64,000 nucleotides of DNA from Parvibaculum sp040390855 (GTDB lineage Bacteria; Pseudomonadota; Alphaproteobacteria; Parvibaculales; Parvibaculaceae): positions 15,718 to 79,717 of the forward strand of contig JAZJXO010000014.1 in NCBI GenBank assembly GCA_040390855.1, given 5' to 3'. Made by a program: the position numbers and the translations under genes. Positions 17,078 to 26,557 of the stretch are shown here, piece after piece. The notes under the pieces were generated by a model. It had not been told where the DNA came from. It worked only from the letters and a program-made list of their open reading frames with translations, and searched no databases. Every line of letters starts with the position of its first letter. The stretch's first letter is position 1.

Positions 17078-19747
17078 TCACGCCGCCGCTGAAGTGAGCG
17101 CCGCTTTTACAGCCTCCAGCGCCGCATCGGCCTTGCCGCCATCCGGCCCGCCCGCCTGCGCCATGTCCGCTCGTCCGCCGCCACCTGCGCCGCCCATCGC
17201 GCCGGAACCCGCTTTCACAAGCTCTACCGCATTGAACTTCGACGTGAGATCCGCCGTGACGCCGACTGCAATCGCGCCCTTGCCGTCATCGCTCACCGCG
17301 ACCAGCGCGACAATGCCCGACCCGATCTGCTGCTTGGCTTCGTCAATCAACCCGCGCAAATCCTTCGGGTTCACCCCCTGAAGCACGCGCGCCACAACGT
17401 TGACGCCGCCAATACTTTGCGAAGGCGAAGTATCGCCCGCCGCCGCACCGCCGCCCATCGCGAGCTTCTTCTTCGCGTCGTTCAATTCACGGTCCAGACG
17501 CTTGCGCTCATCCATCAGCGCGACAACGCGCTCCGGCAGATCTTCGCTCGCAATTTTCAACGCGCCCGCCGCCTCACGCAGCAAACGATCCTGTTCGACG
17601 AGATATAGCCGCGCGCCTTCCGCCGTCAGCGCCTCGATACGGCGCACGCCGGAGGCGACCGCCGTTTCGCTGACGATCTTGAAAATTGCTATATCGCCGA
17701 CGCGATGCACATGCGTCCCGCCACAAAGCTCGACCGAGTAATGCTTCCCATCGGAGTCATCATTAACCCCCATGGCGAGCACACGCACCTCGTCGCCATA
17801 TTTCTCGCCAAACAGCGCCAGCGCACCCGCTTCAATCGCCTCATCCGGTGTCATCAGACGCGTGGACACATCGCGGTTCTGACGGATCACGCGGTTAACG
17901 ATACCTTCGACTTCCGCGATCTCGTCCGGCGTCATCGGCTTCGGATGCGAAAAGTCAAAGCGCAGGCGTTCCGGCGATACCATCGACCCCTTTTGCGTCA
18001 CATGCTCGCCGAGCACACGGCGCAACGCCTCATGCAGCAAATGCGTGGCCGAATGGTTCGCGCGCGTCGCTGTGCGACGCGCATGATCGACTTTCATTTC
18101 GACCACATCGCCGACTTTGAACGCACCACGCTTCAGCATGCCGAAATGCACGACCATGTCGCCAAGCTTTTTCAGCGTATCGGTCACCTCAAATTCAGCA
18201 CCCGTGCCCGCAAAGAGCACGCCCGTATCACCGACCTGACCACCGGACTCGCCATAGAACGGCGTTTGATTGGTGATGATCGCAGCCTCCTGTCCGGCCT
18301 TCACCGCATCGACCGGCGCACCGTCGACAACAAGGCCGACAATCTTGCCTTCCGCGCTTTCAAGCTCGTAGCCAAGAAACTCGCTCGCGCCGAGCGTCTC
18401 GCGCAGTTCGAACCAGACGGTTTCCGTTGCCTTCTGACCGGAACCCGACCAAGCCGCGCGGGCATCTTCGCGCTGCTTCTGCATCGCCGCGTCATAGCCC
18501 GCCTGCTCCACTTCAATGCCCTTCGGACGCAGCGCATCCTGCGTGAGGTCAAGCGGAAAACCGTACGTATCGTAAAGACGGAACGCGACTTCGCCCGATA
18601 GCACTTTACCACTGCCGATTTTATCGAGTTCATCGTCGAGGAGCTTCAGTCCGCGCACCAACGTCTCGCGGAAGCGACGCTCTTCAAGCTTCAGTGTTTC
18701 GCTGATCAGCGCTTCGGCGCGGCGCAATTCAGGATAGGCATCACCCATCCAGCGCACGAGCGCAGGCACGAGTTTCCACATCAGCGGCTCGCTAACGCCG
18801 ACAAGCTGCGCATGGCGCATGGCGCGACGCATGATCCGGCGCAGCACATAGCCGCGACCTTCGTTGGACGGCAGCACGCCGTCGGCAATCAGAAAACAGC
18901 TTGAGCGCAGATGATCGGCGATCACGCGATGGCTCACCGCATGGACACCGTCCGGATCGGATTTCGATGCTTCCGCGCTCGCCACGATCAGCGCGCGCAT
19001 CAGGTCAGTCGCGTAGTTGTCATGCGTGCCTTGCAGCACCGCCGCGATGCGTTCAAGTCCCATGCCTGTGTCAATCGAAGGCTTGGGCAGCGGGCGGCGG
19101 TCGCCGGGCGCCACCTGATCGAACTGCATGAACACAAGGTTCCAGATTTCAATGAAGCGATCACCGTCCTGATCGGCGCTGCCGGGCGGGCCACCCGGAA
19201 TTTTCAGGCCATGATCGAAGAAGATTTCCGAGCATGGTCCACAAGGGCCCGTGTCGCCCATCGACCAGAAATTGTCAGCCGTCGGAATACGGATGATCTG
19301 GCTGTCACTGAGGCCCGCAATCTTCTTCCAGAGACCGTGCGCCTCATCATCATCGTGATAGACGGTCGAGAGCAGGCGGTCTTTCGGCAGTCCGAATTCC
19401 TTTGTGATGAGGTTCCATGCGAACTCGATCGCATCAGCTTTGAAATAATCGCCGAACGAAAAATTGCCGAGCATCTCGAAGAACGTGTGATGCCGCGCCG
19501 TATAACCCACATTGTCGAGGTCATTATGCTTGCCACCCGCCCGCACACATTTTTGTGACGAGGTTGCGCGCACATAAGGCCGTTTTTCCTGGCCGGTAAA
19601 GACGTTCTTGAATGGCACCATGCCCGCATTGGTAAAAAGCAGCGTCGGATCATTGGTCGGCACAAGCGACCCCGAAGACACAACCTCATGGCCGTTCTTG
19701 CAGAAATATTCCAGATAGGTGCTGCGGATCTCGTTGAGGCCGGCCAT
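17078..19747 (-). CDS. alaS: Alanyl-tRNA synthetase
   Basis: 889 residues. Class II synthetase charging tRNA-Ala. Class II core at 1-250 (HHTFFEMLGNFSFGDYFK and the FWSMGDTGPCGPCSEIF motif); editing domain with zinc-binding RANHSATHLLHEALR and ELCGGTHV; C-terminal DHHA1-type domain ending in a Gly/Ala-rich tail (GGAGGGGRADMAQAGG). Start MAGLNEIRS at 19747 matches family length; the open frame extends about 32 codons further without a clear ribosome site. Located between icd and recA as in many alphaproteobacteria. Confidence 0.96.
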   Translation of the reverse strand: MAGLNEIRSTYLEYFCKNGHEVVSSGSLVPTNDPTLLFTNAGMVPFKNVFTGQEKRPYVRATSSQKCVRAGGKHNDLDNVGYTARHHTFFEMLGNFSFGDYFKADAIEFAWNLITKEFGLPKDRLLSTVYHDDDEAHGLWKKIAGLSDSQIIRIPTADNFWSMGDTGPCGPCSEIFFDHGLKIPGGPPGSADQDGDRFIEIWNLVFMQFDQVAPGDRRPLPKPSIDTGMGLERIAAVLQGTHDNYATDLMRALIVASAEASKSDPDGVHAVSHRVIADHLRSSCFLIADGVLPSNEGRGYVLRRIMRRAMRHAQLVGVSEPLMWKLVPALVRWMGDAYPELRRAEALISETLKLEERRFRETLVRGLKLLDDELDKIGSGKVLSGEVAFRLYDTYGFPLDLTQDALRPKGIEVEQAGYDAAMQKQREDARAAWSGSGQKATETVWFELRETLGASEFLGYELESAEGKIVGLVVDGAPVDAVKAGQEAAIITNQTPFYGESGGQVGDTGVLFAGTGAEFEVTDTLKKLGDMVVHFGMLKRGAFKVGDVVEMKVDHARRTATRANHSATHLLHEALRRVLGEHVTQKGSMVSPERLRFDFSHPKPMTPDEIAEVEGIVNRVIRQNRDVSTRLMTPDEAIEAGALALFGEKYGDEVRVLAMGVNDDSDGKHYSVELCGGTHVHRVGDIAIFKIVSETAVASGVRRIEALTAEGARLYLVEQDRLLREAAGALKIASEDLPERVVALMDERKRLDRELNDAKKKLAMGGGAAAGDTSPSQSIGGVNVVARVLQGVNPKDLRGLIDEAKQQIGSGIVALVAVSDDGKGAIAVGVTADLTSKFNAVELVKAGSGAMGGAGGGGRADMAQAGGPDGGKADAALEAVKAALTSAAA

Positions 19748-20122
19748 TCTCGTTTTCTCTCGTTCCATTCCGTCAAAAGCGGACCGCGCGGGACCTTCAG
19801 GGTCACCGGCAATACGCGACCAACAGCTCATTCGCTGACGCAAAATCCGTCCTGATCCGCGCGTCCCGAAGGACCGACAGCCCCACCAGAGCCCGCAGTT
19901 TCAGACAGTTAAACCGTTATGAGCTTTTACCTTTCGCCCCGCGCCCTGTCTAGAAATCCCCGATGGGCAAGATCATCCCCACGCATACCGAATCCGCTTC
20001 TGGTGAACCCAGACTTCCAAAATGCAAAACGGCGCCGGTGGGGTCCCCGACGCCGCCCTTGCACTCAGGCAGAGAAAACTTATGTCATAATCTGGAAAAT
20101 CAGACCAGCTATCCGAAACCGC
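19748..20122. other. Intergenic region between recA and alaS
   Basis: About 375 bases. It should contain the recA terminator and the alaS promoter on the minus strand. Apart from the hairpin at 20024-20057 I see no gene or RNA; plus-strand frames crossing it run antisense into recA. Confidence 0.5.
20024..20057 (-). terminator. Possible recA terminator
   Basis: On the minus strand a GC-rich hairpin (GGCG...GGGGACCCC...GGCGCC) is followed by GTTTTGCATTTTGG. The stem is imperfect; it stands about 65 bases after the recA stop. Confidence 0.45.
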
Positions 20123-21223
20123 TCACGCGATCTCTTCGATGTCACCATCATCACTGTCGTCTTCCGGCGTGCCTTGCAGGATTTGCTCGGCGATAAGCCC
20201 CGCATTGGCGCGGATGGCCTTCTCGATTTCGGCCGCCATTTCCGGATTGTCGCGCAGGAAACTCTTGGAATTATCGCGCCCCTGGCCGATGCGTGTGCTG
20301 TTATAGGAAAACCAAGAACCCGACTTCTCGACGATACCGGCCTTCACACCGAGGTCGACAAGTTCGCCCATCTTGGAAATGCCTTCGCCATACATGATGT
20401 CGAACTCGACCTGCTTGAAGGGCGGCGCGACTTTATTCTTCACGACCTTGACGCGGGTCTGATTGCCGACCACCTCTTCGCGGTCCTTGATCGCGCCGAT
20501 ACGGCGGATGTCGAGACGCACAGAAGCATAAAACTTCAACGCATTGCCGCCCGTTGTTGTTTCCGGGCTGCCAAACATCACGCCGATTTTCATACGGATT
20601 TGATTGATGAAAATAACCATCGTGTTCGACTTGGAGATCGAACCGGTGAGCTTGCGCAGCGCCTGGCTCATCAGACGTGCCTGAAGACCCGGCAGGCTGT
20701 CGCCCATCTCGCCTTCAAGTTCGGCTTTGGGCGTGAGCGCCGCAACCGAGTCCACGACCAGCACATCAACAGCACCGGACCGGACCAGCGTATCGCAAAT
20801 CTCAAGCGCCTGCTCGCCGGTATCGGGCTGCGAAATCAGAAGATCGTCAAGCTGCACACCAAGCTTGCGCGCATAGACCGGATCAAGCGCATGTTCCGCG
20901 TCGATAAAGGCGCAGACGCCACCGCTCTTCTGGGCTTCGGCAATCGTCTGTAAGGCCAGCGTCGTCTTGCCCGATGATTCAGGACCGTAAATTTCAATGA
21001 CACGACCGCGCGGCAATCCGCCAATGCCAAGCGCGATGTCGAGACCGAGAGAGCCCGTCGAAATGGACTCGATCTCGACCAGTTGCTCGTTCTTACCGAG
21101 CCGCATGATCGAGCCTTTGCCGAAAGACCGCTCAATCTGACTCAGCGCCGCTTCAAGGGCCTTCTTCTTGTCCATATCGCCTTTATCGCTCTTATCCGAA
21201 AGCTGCACGACGTTTTTCGACAT
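20123..21223 (-). CDS. recA: Recombinase RecA
   Basis: 366 residues. Strand-exchange ATPase and LexA co-protease. Walker A GPESSGKT near 77-84, Walker B VLVVDS near 150, L2 loop region with FGSPETTTGGNALKFYAS, acidic C-terminus (DDSDDGDIEE). ATG 21223 is preferred over a GTG three bases earlier because AGGGGA gives a six-base spacing. Candidate SOS boxes and an IHF-type site lie between it and cckA. Confidence 0.98.
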   Translation of the reverse strand: MSKNVVQLSDKSDKGDMDKKKALEAALSQIERSFGKGSIMRLGKNEQLVEIESISTGSLGLDIALGIGGLPRGRVIEIYGPESSGKTTLALQTIAEAQKSGGVCAFIDAEHALDPVYARKLGVQLDDLLISQPDTGEQALEICDTLVRSGAVDVLVVDSVAALTPKAELEGEMGDSLPGLQARLMSQALRKLTGSISKSNTMVIFINQIRMKIGVMFGSPETTTGGNALKFYASVRLDIRRIGAIKDREEVVGNQTRVKVVKNKVAPPFKQVEFDIMYGEGISKMGELVDLGVKAGIVEKSGSWFSYNSTRIGQGRDNSKSFLRDNPEMAAEIEKAIRANAGLIAEQILQGTPEDDSDDGDIEEIA

Positions 21224-21272
21224 CACATTCCCCTTATTTCATGGCCGCCAAAATGAAGCAATGAAGTGGAAT

Positions 21273-21287
21273 GTACCTCTTTTGTTC
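21273..21287. promoter_or_regulatory. Candidate LexA box, recA-proximal
   Basis: GTAC-CTCTTTT-GTTC is one mismatch from the alphaproteobacterial SOS consensus GTTC-N7-GTTC. It has the T-rich spacer often seen in such boxes and lies about 50 bases from the recA start, a good operator position. Confidence 0.55.
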
Positions 21288-21306
21288 CCATCGGCAAGAA
21301 AAATTT

Positions 21307-21319
21307 TAAGTTATTGATA
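21307..21319 (-). promoter_or_regulatory. IHF-type site upstream of recA
   Basis: On the minus strand TATCAATAACTTA fits WATCAANNNNTTR exactly. The same ATCAATAACTTA core stands before the flagellin promoter at 45068. A chance match in AT-rich DNA is possible. Confidence 0.35.
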
Positions 21320-21340
21320 TTAAAGAAAAATCAAACCTGA

Positions 21341-21355
21341 GTTCCGGAAGTGTTC
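21341..21355. promoter_or_regulatory. Candidate LexA box, exact half-sites
   Basis: GTTC-CGGAAGT-GTTC matches GTTC-N7-GTTC exactly. It is about 118 bases from the recA start, in the recA-cckA intergenic region. Together with the proximal box it supports LexA control of recA. Confidence 0.65.
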
Positions 21356-21399
21356 GCCCAAATCAGATACGCATCGGCACATGAACAAAGGGAATCAGA

Positions 21400-23916
21400 T
21401 CAACCCTTGTTCATCACACCTTTGACAGCGGCAGCGAGTTGCTTGAGCGAGAAGGGTTTGGGCAGAAAATGAAACTCCTGAGACGGATCGAGGCTTTTGG
21501 CAAAAGCGTCTTCCGCATAGCCCGACACGAAAATGATCTTCACGCCGGGAAGCTTTCCGGCAAGCTCCTTGATGAGCGTCGGCCCGTCCATATTGGGCAT
21601 GACAACGTCAGATACGATGAGATCAATCACGCCCTCATGCGCCTCAACGATGGCAAGCGCCGCCTCGCCGCTCTCGGCTTGCAGCACATCATAGCCGCGC
21701 GTGACGAGCGCGCGCGCCGCAAAGGTGCGCACGGCGTCTTCGTCTTCGACAAGCAGGATCGTCCCCTTGCCAGTGAGATCAGCAGGCTCCGGCGCAGCTT
21801 CCGCGGCCTTGGCTTCGGCTTCGGCCTTGGCTTCAGCAGGCGTCTCGAAATAGCGCGGCAGATAGATGCGGAAGGTCGTGCCTTTGCCGAGCGTGGAATA
21901 GGGAAAAATGAAACCGCCCGTCTGCTTGACGATGCCATAGACCGTCGAGAGGCCGAGCCCTGTGCCCTTGCTCGGATCTTTGGTCGTATAGAAGGGCTCG
22001 AAAATCTTACCGAGATTTTCTTTCGGAATGCCGCTGCCGGTGTCCGCAACTTCAATCAGAATATATTCCGCCGCGGGCATCAGCGCATGGTCGAGCGCGC
22101 GGCTGTCTTCCTCGGACACATTGGCCGTGCGGATGGTGAGCTTGCCGCCTTCGGGCATCGCGTCACGCGCGTTGACCGCGAGGTTCATAATCACTTGCTC
22201 AAGCTGGTTCTGATCGACCTTCACGAGCCCCAGATCGCGCCCGTTGACAATCTTGAGTTCGACAGTCTCGGTGAGAAGCCGCGACAACAGATTTTGCAAT
22301 TCAGCCAGCGCGTCGGTGAGCGACAGAATTTTTGGCCGCAAGGTCTGACGGCGCGAAAAGGCCAGCAACTGCCGCGTCAGATTTGCCGCGCGATTGGCAT
22401 TCTGTTTGATCTGCATGACATCGGCAAAGGACGGATCGCCCGCCTGATGACGCGCCAGAAGCAGATCGCAAAAGCCGATAATGGCGGTCAGAAGATTATT
22501 GAAATCATGCGCCACACCGCCGGCAAGCTGACCGATGGCCTGCATCTTCTGCGATTGCGCGAATTGCAATTCGAGTGATTTCTGCTCAGTCGCGTCGATG
22601 AAATAAGCAACGGTCGAGCTGGCACCGTCCTCGACGTCCACACGGCTCACATAGAGAAGCCCCACCCGTTCAGAACTCTTGGCAAGCCGCACCTCGATCG
22701 CAGGCGGCGTCGCCTTGCCTGTGCGTGTCGCCACTAAACTTTCTTTGACGCTGGCGCGATCATCCTCGACCACAAGCTCCGAGAGCTTCGTGCCACGCTC
22801 GACGCCCTCGCCGACATAGTTGAGAAAGGCGCTGTTGGCGTTATCTATACGGCCTTCGCTGTCAACGGTGGCAATACCGATAGGCGCATTGTTAAAGAAC
22901 CGCGCAAAGCGCAGTTCCGCATCACGCGCCGTCTCTTCGGCTTTGTCGCCGGTGGCGCGATCAAGCACCATGCTCCATTGCGAAACGCCGCGCGTCGCGC
23001 CGCCCGGCACCAGCGTCTGCACAACGCGCACAGGAAAGACGCGGCCTTCCGCACCGCGCAGGTCAATATCGGCATGGATCGCGCCGTCATATTCTGCACC
23101 GCGCGACAGCGCCGAGGCATCGCCCGCCACAAAATCGGTGAACTTCGTCGGCTTTGCCGCAAGACGCGCATTGTCCGTGCCCAGCCAGCTCGCAAGCTTG
23201 GCATTGACATAGGAAACATCGCCGTTGGAATGGGCTGCATAAAAACCGAAAGGTATCGCCTGCAAAAAAGACATAACGCGGCGCCAGTCCTGCTCGGCAC
23301 TATCCAGGCGCTCGCGCTCCACGGTGAGATCGCGCAGGAGCCACACGGCCCCGCCCGCCTGCCCGCTCAAAGGCCGCACGACAACTTTGTAAACGCGCTC
23401 CGGCAAACCGATGCGCGAGGAAAAACGGATTTCCTCTTCCGCCGCAAATCCCGTGCGCGCCGCCTGCGCCAAACGGAAGACAACATCGGCAAGACTGTCG
23501 CGTCCGGCCAGCAGACGCTCCAGCGGAACGGGGCGCGCATCATTCACCAGGCCAAGCAAATGGCGATAGGCTTCATTGGCAAAGAGCACAACGCCGCGCC
23601 GGTCGGTGACATAGCAAGGGTCAGGCAGCGTATCGAGCGCCTCGCCTGCCGCTTCATGCGTGGCACTCGGATCGCGCAACAGCGACGAACTCATCGCAAA
23701 AAGAATGAAAGCAGCAGCCACCAGAACACCGATCAGCGTCAGCGCACCACCCGTGTCGAAGACGCGGACCTGAAGAATATCCGCCAGCATCGCGACGACG
23801 CCGATCAGAAGGCCGGAGACCACAATCAGCCGTCTGCCGGACCAGCGGTCTGATCTGTCATCAATCGCAACATGCGACGGTGTCGTTTCCGCGACAGTTT
23901 CAGTCATTTCACTCAT
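21400..23916 (-). CDS. cckA: Hybrid histidine kinase/phosphatase CckA
   Basis: 838 residues. Two N-terminal membrane helices (about 29-47 and 57-76), PAS-like sensor domains at about 95-200, 215-320 and 335-445, HisKA with phosphoacceptor H470 in GGVAHDFNNLL, an HATPase domain, and a C-terminal receiver (715-838) with phosphoacceptor D770 in LIVSDVVMPN and K817 in FLPKPF. This order is that of CckA, which through ChpT phosphorylates CtrA and CpdR and so controls flagellar and cell-cycle genes. An Ala/Glu-rich linker precedes the receiver. It lies next to recA and downstream of flhB in the same direction; CtrA-type boxes occur at flagellar genes in this window. Confidence 0.92.
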   Translation of the reverse strand: MSEMTETVAETTPSHVAIDDRSDRWSGRRLIVVSGLLIGVVAMLADILQVRVFDTGGALTLIGVLVAAAFILFAMSSSLLRDPSATHEAAGEALDTLPDPCYVTDRRGVVLFANEAYRHLLGLVNDARPVPLERLLAGRDSLADVVFRLAQAARTGFAAEEEIRFSSRIGLPERVYKVVVRPLSGQAGGAVWLLRDLTVERERLDSAEQDWRRVMSFLQAIPFGFYAAHSNGDVSYVNAKLASWLGTDNARLAAKPTKFTDFVAGDASALSRGAEYDGAIHADIDLRGAEGRVFPVRVVQTLVPGGATRGVSQWSMVLDRATGDKAEETARDAELRFARFFNNAPIGIATVDSEGRIDNANSAFLNYVGEGVERGTKLSELVVEDDRASVKESLVATRTGKATPPAIEVRLAKSSERVGLLYVSRVDVEDGASSTVAYFIDATEQKSLELQFAQSQKMQAIGQLAGGVAHDFNNLLTAIIGFCDLLLARHQAGDPSFADVMQIKQNANRAANLTRQLLAFSRRQTLRPKILSLTDALAELQNLLSRLLTETVELKIVNGRDLGLVKVDQNQLEQVIMNLAVNARDAMPEGGKLTIRTANVSEEDSRALDHALMPAAEYILIEVADTGSGIPKENLGKIFEPFYTTKDPSKGTGLGLSTVYGIVKQTGGFIFPYSTLGKGTTFRIYLPRYFETPAEAKAEAEAKAAEAAPEPADLTGKGTILLVEDEDAVRTFAARALVTRGYDVLQAESGEAALAIVEAHEGVIDLIVSDVVMPNMDGPTLIKELAGKLPGVKIIFVSGYAEDAFAKSLDPSQEFHFLPKPFSLKQLAAAVKGVMNKG

Positions 23917-24007
23917 CGGCCATGCCCCCGCAGCGCCGTCATCATCAATTCTGCCGCATTGAGGCGCGTTCTATATCCGGATTATGCATATCAATCCGGC
24001 CTGCGAA

Positions 24008-25087
24008 TCAGATCACACGGCGGCGACCGATCTTAGCCTTAAGACGCATCACATAGCCAATCACCTCGGCAACCGCCTTATAATGTTCTGGCGGCACTTC
24101 CTGATCGAGTTCGACAGAGGCGTGCAGAGCGCGCGCCAGAGGCGGATTGACGACCACCGGCACATCGCTGTCTTCAGCCATGGCACGGATGCGCAGCGCA
24201 AGCGCATCGACACCCTTGGCCACGCAAATAGGCGCGCCCATGCCTTTTTCGTATTTCAGCGCAACAGCATAGTGGGTCGGGTTCATAATCACGACGCTGG
24301 CTTTGGGCACTTCCGCCATCATGCGGCGGCGCGAACGCTCGATGCGCAACTGACGGATGCGGCCCTTGATCTTCGGGTCGCCTTCCATCTGCTTATATTC
24401 GTCTTTGATTTCCTGAACCGTCATGCGCTGCTTCTTCATCCACTGGAAGCGCTCAAACAGATAATCCAGACCGGCCAGAACAGTCATAACGGCAATCGTG
24501 CCACCGAACATTTTGAGTGTCATGGTCATTACAACAGGCAGAAGCAGCGAAATATCCCATGTCATCATCAGCGCAAGCTGATCGCGCTCCGGCCAGACGA
24601 TGGCAATCATCACACCGCCGACGACGACGAATTTGATGATGCTCTTGGCGAGGTTCATCACACTTTTGACGCCGAACATCCGCCCCAGCCCTTCGATGGG
24701 GGACAGTTTGGAAAGAGACGGCTTCATGTTTTTGGCTGTGAACACAGGTGCGTGCTGAAGAACATTACCGCCAATGGCAAAAGCCACCAGAATACCGAGC
24801 GGCAGCGCCAGCGCCCCGAACACGACCCTGCCAAGATGCAGGATCATGTCGCGCAAATGGTCGCGGTCCATCGGAATGTCCTGCGGCGAAGCGATATAGA
24901 CGCGCAGATTGTCAACCAAAGTCGTGCCGAGCGAATGGCTCGACATCGCCACAGCCAGTGCGCCGCCCACCATCACGAACCAGTAGTTGACCTCCTGGCT
25001 CTTGATAACATCGCCGTCCTCCTGGGCTTTTTGTAGTTTTCGCCCGGTTGGTTCTTCTGTCTTTTCCTGATCGCTGCCCTCGGCCAT
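24008..25087 (-). CDS. flhB: Flagellar export switch protein FlhB
   Basis: 359 residues. Inner-membrane component of the flagellar type III export gate that switches substrate specificity by self-cleavage at NPTH (N269-P270-T271-H272 in IMNPTHYAVAL). Four membrane segments precede a charged cytoplasmic linker (KDEYKQMEGDPKIKGRIR). Last gene of the flgB-flgC-fliE-fliQ-fliR-flhB run, 21 bases after fliR. Confidence 0.97.
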   Translation of the reverse strand: MAEGSDQEKTEEPTGRKLQKAQEDGDVIKSQEVNYWFVMVGGALAVAMSSHSLGTTLVDNLRVYIASPQDIPMDRDHLRDMILHLGRVVFGALALPLGILVAFAIGGNVLQHAPVFTAKNMKPSLSKLSPIEGLGRMFGVKSVMNLAKSIIKFVVVGGVMIAIVWPERDQLALMMTWDISLLLPVVMTMTLKMFGGTIAVMTVLAGLDYLFERFQWMKKQRMTVQEIKDEYKQMEGDPKIKGRIRQLRIERSRRRMMAEVPKASVVIMNPTHYAVALKYEKGMGAPICVAKGVDALALRIRAMAEDSDVPVVVNPPLARALHASVELDQEVPPEHYKAVAEVIGYVMRLKAKIGRRRVI

Positions 25088-25108
25088 TGCGCTATCTCAC
25101 TCCCCGCG

Positions 25109-25870
25109 TCAATGAACGAAAAGATGCAGCGTCTGCTCGAACCCTTGCAGGAACCACGTCATCATGGCACCGAGGATCAGAAACAGAAGCGCCAGACCAA
25201 AACCGATATTGGCCGGCATTGCGATAAAGAAAATCTGGATTTGCGGCATCAGCTTCGAGAGAAGACCGAGACCGATATAGAAAACAAGACCGAACACAAC
25301 AAAGGGTGCCGAAAGCTGAACACCAAGTGCGAAAGCACCGGAGATAATTTTAACGGCAAGCTCCAGAAAATCACCGACCGGAAAAACATCGCCGGGATGG
25401 AAAAGAACATAACTGTCGCGCATCGCAGCAATCAGCAGATGATGCATCCCCGTCGCGAAAATAAGCGTCACCGCCAGCATATTGAGAAAGTTCGCAATCA
25501 GCGCGCCTTGAGTGCCCTGCGTCGGATCAATGTTCTGAGCAAAGGCAAGGCCAGTCTGCAAAGCAATGATATTGCCCGCCACATGCAGCGCGCTCATCAC
25601 AAGGCGCAGCGACATGCCGATAAAAATACCGATCAGGATTTCGTAAATCACCGTCACGGCAAGACCGGGAATGGTGGGCGGCACGGCGGAATAGCTGTCA
25701 GCAACCAGCGGCATCAGAATGAAAGAGAGCAGCATCGACAAGATCACGCGGACTTGCGCCGGGATCGACGTTTCGCCGATCGCGGGCATCAGCATGATCA
25801 TCGCACTCACACGCGCAAGGACCAGCATAAACACGAATGCTGTTTGCGGGAGGAGTTCGATACTGATCAT
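25109..25870 (-). CDS. fliR: Flagellar export gate protein FliR
   Basis: 253 residues, almost wholly hydrophobic with about six membrane segments. Characteristic blocks: ARVSAMIMLMPAIGETSIPAQVR near 20-42, AGNIIALQTGLAFAQNIDP near 97-115 and the APFVVFGLVFYIGLGLLSKL segment. Part of the FliPQR export channel. GGAGAC precedes the ATG. Confidence 0.97.
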   Translation of the reverse strand: MISIELLPQTAFVFMLVLARVSAMIMLMPAIGETSIPAQVRVILSMLLSFILMPLVADSYSAVPPTIPGLAVTVIYEILIGIFIGMSLRLVMSALHVAGNIIALQTGLAFAQNIDPTQGTQGALIANFLNMLAVTLIFATGMHHLLIAAMRDSYVLFHPGDVFPVGDFLELAVKIISGAFALGVQLSAPFVVFGLVFYIGLGLLSKLMPQIQIFFIAMPANIGFGLALLFLILGAMMTWFLQGFEQTLHLFVH

Positions 25871-25898
25871 GGAAATACGTCTCCGGTTTGCGGTCCGA

Positions 25899-26162
25899 TC
25901 AACCGGCGACGATTTTCTGCGCGATAAGCTGCATATAGCTCGCCATTGCCTGCCCCATGAAGGGCAGCGCGAGGAGCATCACGAGGAATATAGCGACGAT
26001 TTTCGGCACGAAAACCAGAGTCATTTCCTGCACCTGCGTCAGCGCCTGCAAAAGCGCAATCGCCACACCCACAACCAGCGCCACGATCATCATCGGCGCT
26101 GAAATCTGCAACATCACCCAGATGCTCTGTCGCGCCAGATCGACAATTTCCGGTCCAGTCAT
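25899..26162 (-). CDS. fliQ: Flagellar export gate protein FliQ
   Basis: 87 residues, two membrane helices, small FliQ family protein (IVDLARQSIWVMLQISAP and the ALTQVQEMTLVFVPKI turn). ATG at 26162 is preferred to an in-frame TTG at 26171 because of the ribosome-site spacing. 28 bases upstream of fliR in the same operon. Confidence 0.96.
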   Translation of the reverse strand: MTGPEIVDLARQSIWVMLQISAPMMIVALVVGVAIALLQALTQVQEMTLVFVPKIVAIFLVMLLALPFMGQAMASYMQLIAQKIVAG

Positions 26163-26214
26163 GTGCCCCAAGTCCCCGTCTAGGTCTCAAATCAGAAATA
26201 CAAAATGTAAAAAA

Positions 26215-26535
26215 TCAGATCGGCATCCGGATGATGTCCTGATAGGCCGCGATCACCTTGTCACGTACCGCCACCACGGTTTGCAACGTCGCTTCGGCTT
26301 CGGCCACCGCCGTTACAACGTCAACGAGGCTGCCCTCTTTGCCCGCCGTCGAGACAGCCATTTGCTGTTCGCTCGCCTTGCCGGTATTGACCGTGTCATT
26401 GATGGCGTTCTTGAGAAAATCGCCGAAATTGCCGCCCGCTGCTTCCTTGGCCGCACCGACCTGCGGTGCACCGGCGGACCCGCCCATGCGGGCGGCCTGT
26501 GCGTAGGCGTTTAATGCTGCTGCCGGAATGGCCAT
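26215..26535 (-). CDS. fliE: Flagellar MS-ring/rod junction protein FliE
   Basis: 106 residues. C-terminal FliE signature VDVVTAVAEAEATLQTVVAVRDKVIAAYQDIIRMPI, here running to the last residue, and central FGDFLKNAINDTVN. Joins the MS ring to the rod. Between flgC and fliQ. Confidence 0.96.
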   Translation of the reverse strand: MAIPAAALNAYAQAARMGGSAGAPQVGAAKEAAGGNFGDFLKNAINDTVNTGKASEQQMAVSTAGKEGSLVDVVTAVAEAEATLQTVVAVRDKVIAAYQDIIRMPI

Positions 26536-26557
26536 GACGTTTGATCCTTAAAAGCCG

